NCBI RefSeq assembly: GCF_027943255.1 | Contig: NC_072893.1 | Location: forward strand, 64,202,001-64,266,000 | DNA length: 64,000 nt | Source of the DNA: Anastrepha obliqua | Lineage: Eukaryota; Arthropoda; Insecta; Diptera; Tephritidae | Direction of reading: 5' to 3' | In this document: positions 51,501 to 54,500 of the stretch, one piece after another | How the letters are laid out: each line of letters starts with the position of its first letter | Numbering within the stretch: the first letter of the stretch is position 1 | Made by a program: the position numbers and the translations under genes | Notes under the pieces: model-generated | Seen by the model: the letters and a program-made list of their open reading frames with translations, nothing else | What the model was told of the DNA's origin: nothing | The model's database searches: none

Positions 51501-54500
51501 TGGGAAAAAGTAGTAGCAAGCGATGGACAATACTTTGAATATTAGTCCTATTATTTATATATATTTTATCCATACATTAAAATACTACGGAACGATATTC
51601 TGTTGATGTCGAGTATTCTAACAAGTTTTCATTTAAAAACTGAAGTTACGATAAAACAAACAAACAAACAAAAAATATTTTATAGATATGTATAAAAATT
51701 TGTTGCTAGAGATAGTATTTGTAGTTTTAGATATCATCGTTAATTATGATTTGCTGAACGCTTCAGTGCACATATTCTGTATAATTTATATTATTTTTTA
51801 TATTTGTATTAATTTTATTTTTTTCTTATATGAAAATATATGATTTGCCAGCATTTTGTGAATGGAAAACTTCATTTATATGATTTTATGTGATAGCTAA
51901 ATATATAGGGTGGCACAAAATTGATCATCCAATTTGGTTTTTGAATAACTTTTTTATTAAATAGAGTGATAAACATCTTTTTTTTACCTTTACGCGCTCC
52001 ATTGCTTGTCTGTTTATACATCGCAGCTCTCTGCTGATGCACGACGCCATTTGCAAAATTTATAAATCTTCCGTTTGGGTGATTAATTTTGCGCCACCCT
52101 GTATGTAGTAATATATTTAAGTACTATTATATAATTTTGAGTTGCTCATTATTGCGTTACGAACTTGTTGAATTTATATTATTTTCAATGAATCGAACTT
52201 AATAAAAAGCAAACCCACATAGGAAAATAAAAGCTTTTGACAAAATGACTTGTTTTGGCTCGGCAATTTCTAGCAGTAAAGCGCTAAAATGCTCAGTTGC
52301 AATGGAATATTTGAATTTTTAATTACCCATAGCTGCAGCTGATAATTTAAGCTGAAAACAATTAAAATATAAAAATGTTTCATACAATATGTTGCCATAA
52401 AATATTGGTATACATTTTTGTTTTATAAAAACTTGGTACACAAATCTTAAAAACAAACTTCATCAATTTTTATAAAAAATTAGTATACAATTTTTTTGTA
52501 ACAAATTATAAAATATTGGTATACATTTTTGTTTTATGAAAACTTGGTATACAAATCTAAAAAAAACATCATAAATTTTTATAAAAAATTAATATAACAT
52601 TTTTTTGTAATAAATTATAAAATTCTTTGTAAAAATTTTTTATACAAAATTGATACTTTTTTTTATAAAAATTGGTAAATTGTAAAAATTTATAAAAATT
52701 TATAGTTTTTCATAAAAAATCAGTTTCAAACTTTTTTTATAAAAATTGTAAAATTTTTTGCACAAAATTATTTTAGAAGTTTTTTATAAAAAATATAAAA
52801 TAAAATCACGAAATTAGTATAAAATATATTATGTTGATAAAAACTTAGTATACAAATTTCATGAAAAAGTTTTTAAAATTTATATAAATTTTTAATAAAA
52901 AAATTGTATATTACTTTTTATGAAGAATTTTATAATTTTTTGCAACAAAATTGAAGACTAATTTAAAAAAAATGGATGAAGTTTGTTTATAAAAAAATTG
53001 TAGACCAATTTTTATCACAATATTTTATATTAAGTTTATAAATCTATAAATTTTTATAAAAATTGTAAAATTTTTTGCACAAAATTATTTTAGAAGTTTT
53101 TTATAAAAAATATAAGATTAAAATCACGAAATTAGTATAAAATATGTTGATAAAAACTTAGTATACAAATTTCATGAAAAAGTATTGTATTTAAAATGTA
53201 TATAAATTTTTAATAAAAAAATTGTATAATACTTTTTACGAAGAATTTTATAATTTTTTGCAACAAAATTGAACACTAATTTTTTATAAAACTGGATGAA
53301 GTTTTTTTATTAAAATGTGTAGACCAATGTTTTATCACAATATTTTAAACACATTTTTTTTGAAATGTATACAAATGTCATAAAAAAATGTTTAAATAAA
53401 TGTAAAAAAAATTTGGATAAAATATTGTGATAAAAACTTGGTCTACAAATTTTTTATAAACAAACTCCATCAATTTTTATAAAAAAATAATGTACAATTT
53501 TTTGAAAAAATTATAAAAATCTTTCTAAAAAGTATTATAATTTTTTTTTTTTTTTAATTAAACTTGATATATATTGAACTGGATTATATTTGAATTGCTA
53601 TAAATTTTTTTTATAAAAAATTAGTATACAAAATTTTTATAAAGAAACTATAAAATTCTTTAAAAAATTATTTTGAAATTAAAAAAAATAGTAATAAATT
53701 CATAAAAAATTAGTATAAAATATTTTGATAAAAAATTGTATAAACATTTTTTATGAAATATTAGCATAACTTTTTTTTATAAAAAATTAGTATAAAATAT
53801 TGTGATAAAAGTTGGTATACACATTTTTATGAAAAATTAGTATTTTTCAAATTTTTAAAAGAAATTAGTATATAATTTTTTTATAAAAAATTAATATGTG
53901 CTGCTCAAAAAGTTGAGGTAAAATTTTGTTGTTTTGTCGAAAGCAATTATAAATGATACGCATTTGTTTGCATTAAAATTTAAAAATAAACAAAAAAACG
54001 CATAATTTTTAACACTAAGCAACATTAATTTTTCTTGACTCTCGCTATTTGTTTCTTATGTAGCTCGATGCACAAACTACGAATAACAAAAACTAAATTT
54101 TTAAATATCTAATTTTATTGCGTTTTTTCAAGGAGATAGCAAATACATATATAAGTAGATACATACAAGCGCCGATTTTTTATTAATTCTTTTCTATTTT
54201 TTCCGATACGCACCTCCAGCCTCAAAAGAATGTGTACGCAAGATACTGAAATTTTTTTTTCTTAATTTTTTTACAAAAGTATAGTCCATATCGCAAAACT
54301 CATATTTCATACAAAGTTTCAAACTGTGTAGAAAATTTATAAAAAATCTTGTAAATTTTTATCAAATAGCTCCATTCATAGCCTATTAAATTTTATTAGA
54401 GTAAAGTGCAAGTTCTAAGAGACTACAAATTGGCTTTGATTTTTGACAATTTTTTTGGCTGATGTGTTGAGGATTTTCTCCATATAAGAAATGCACGAAA

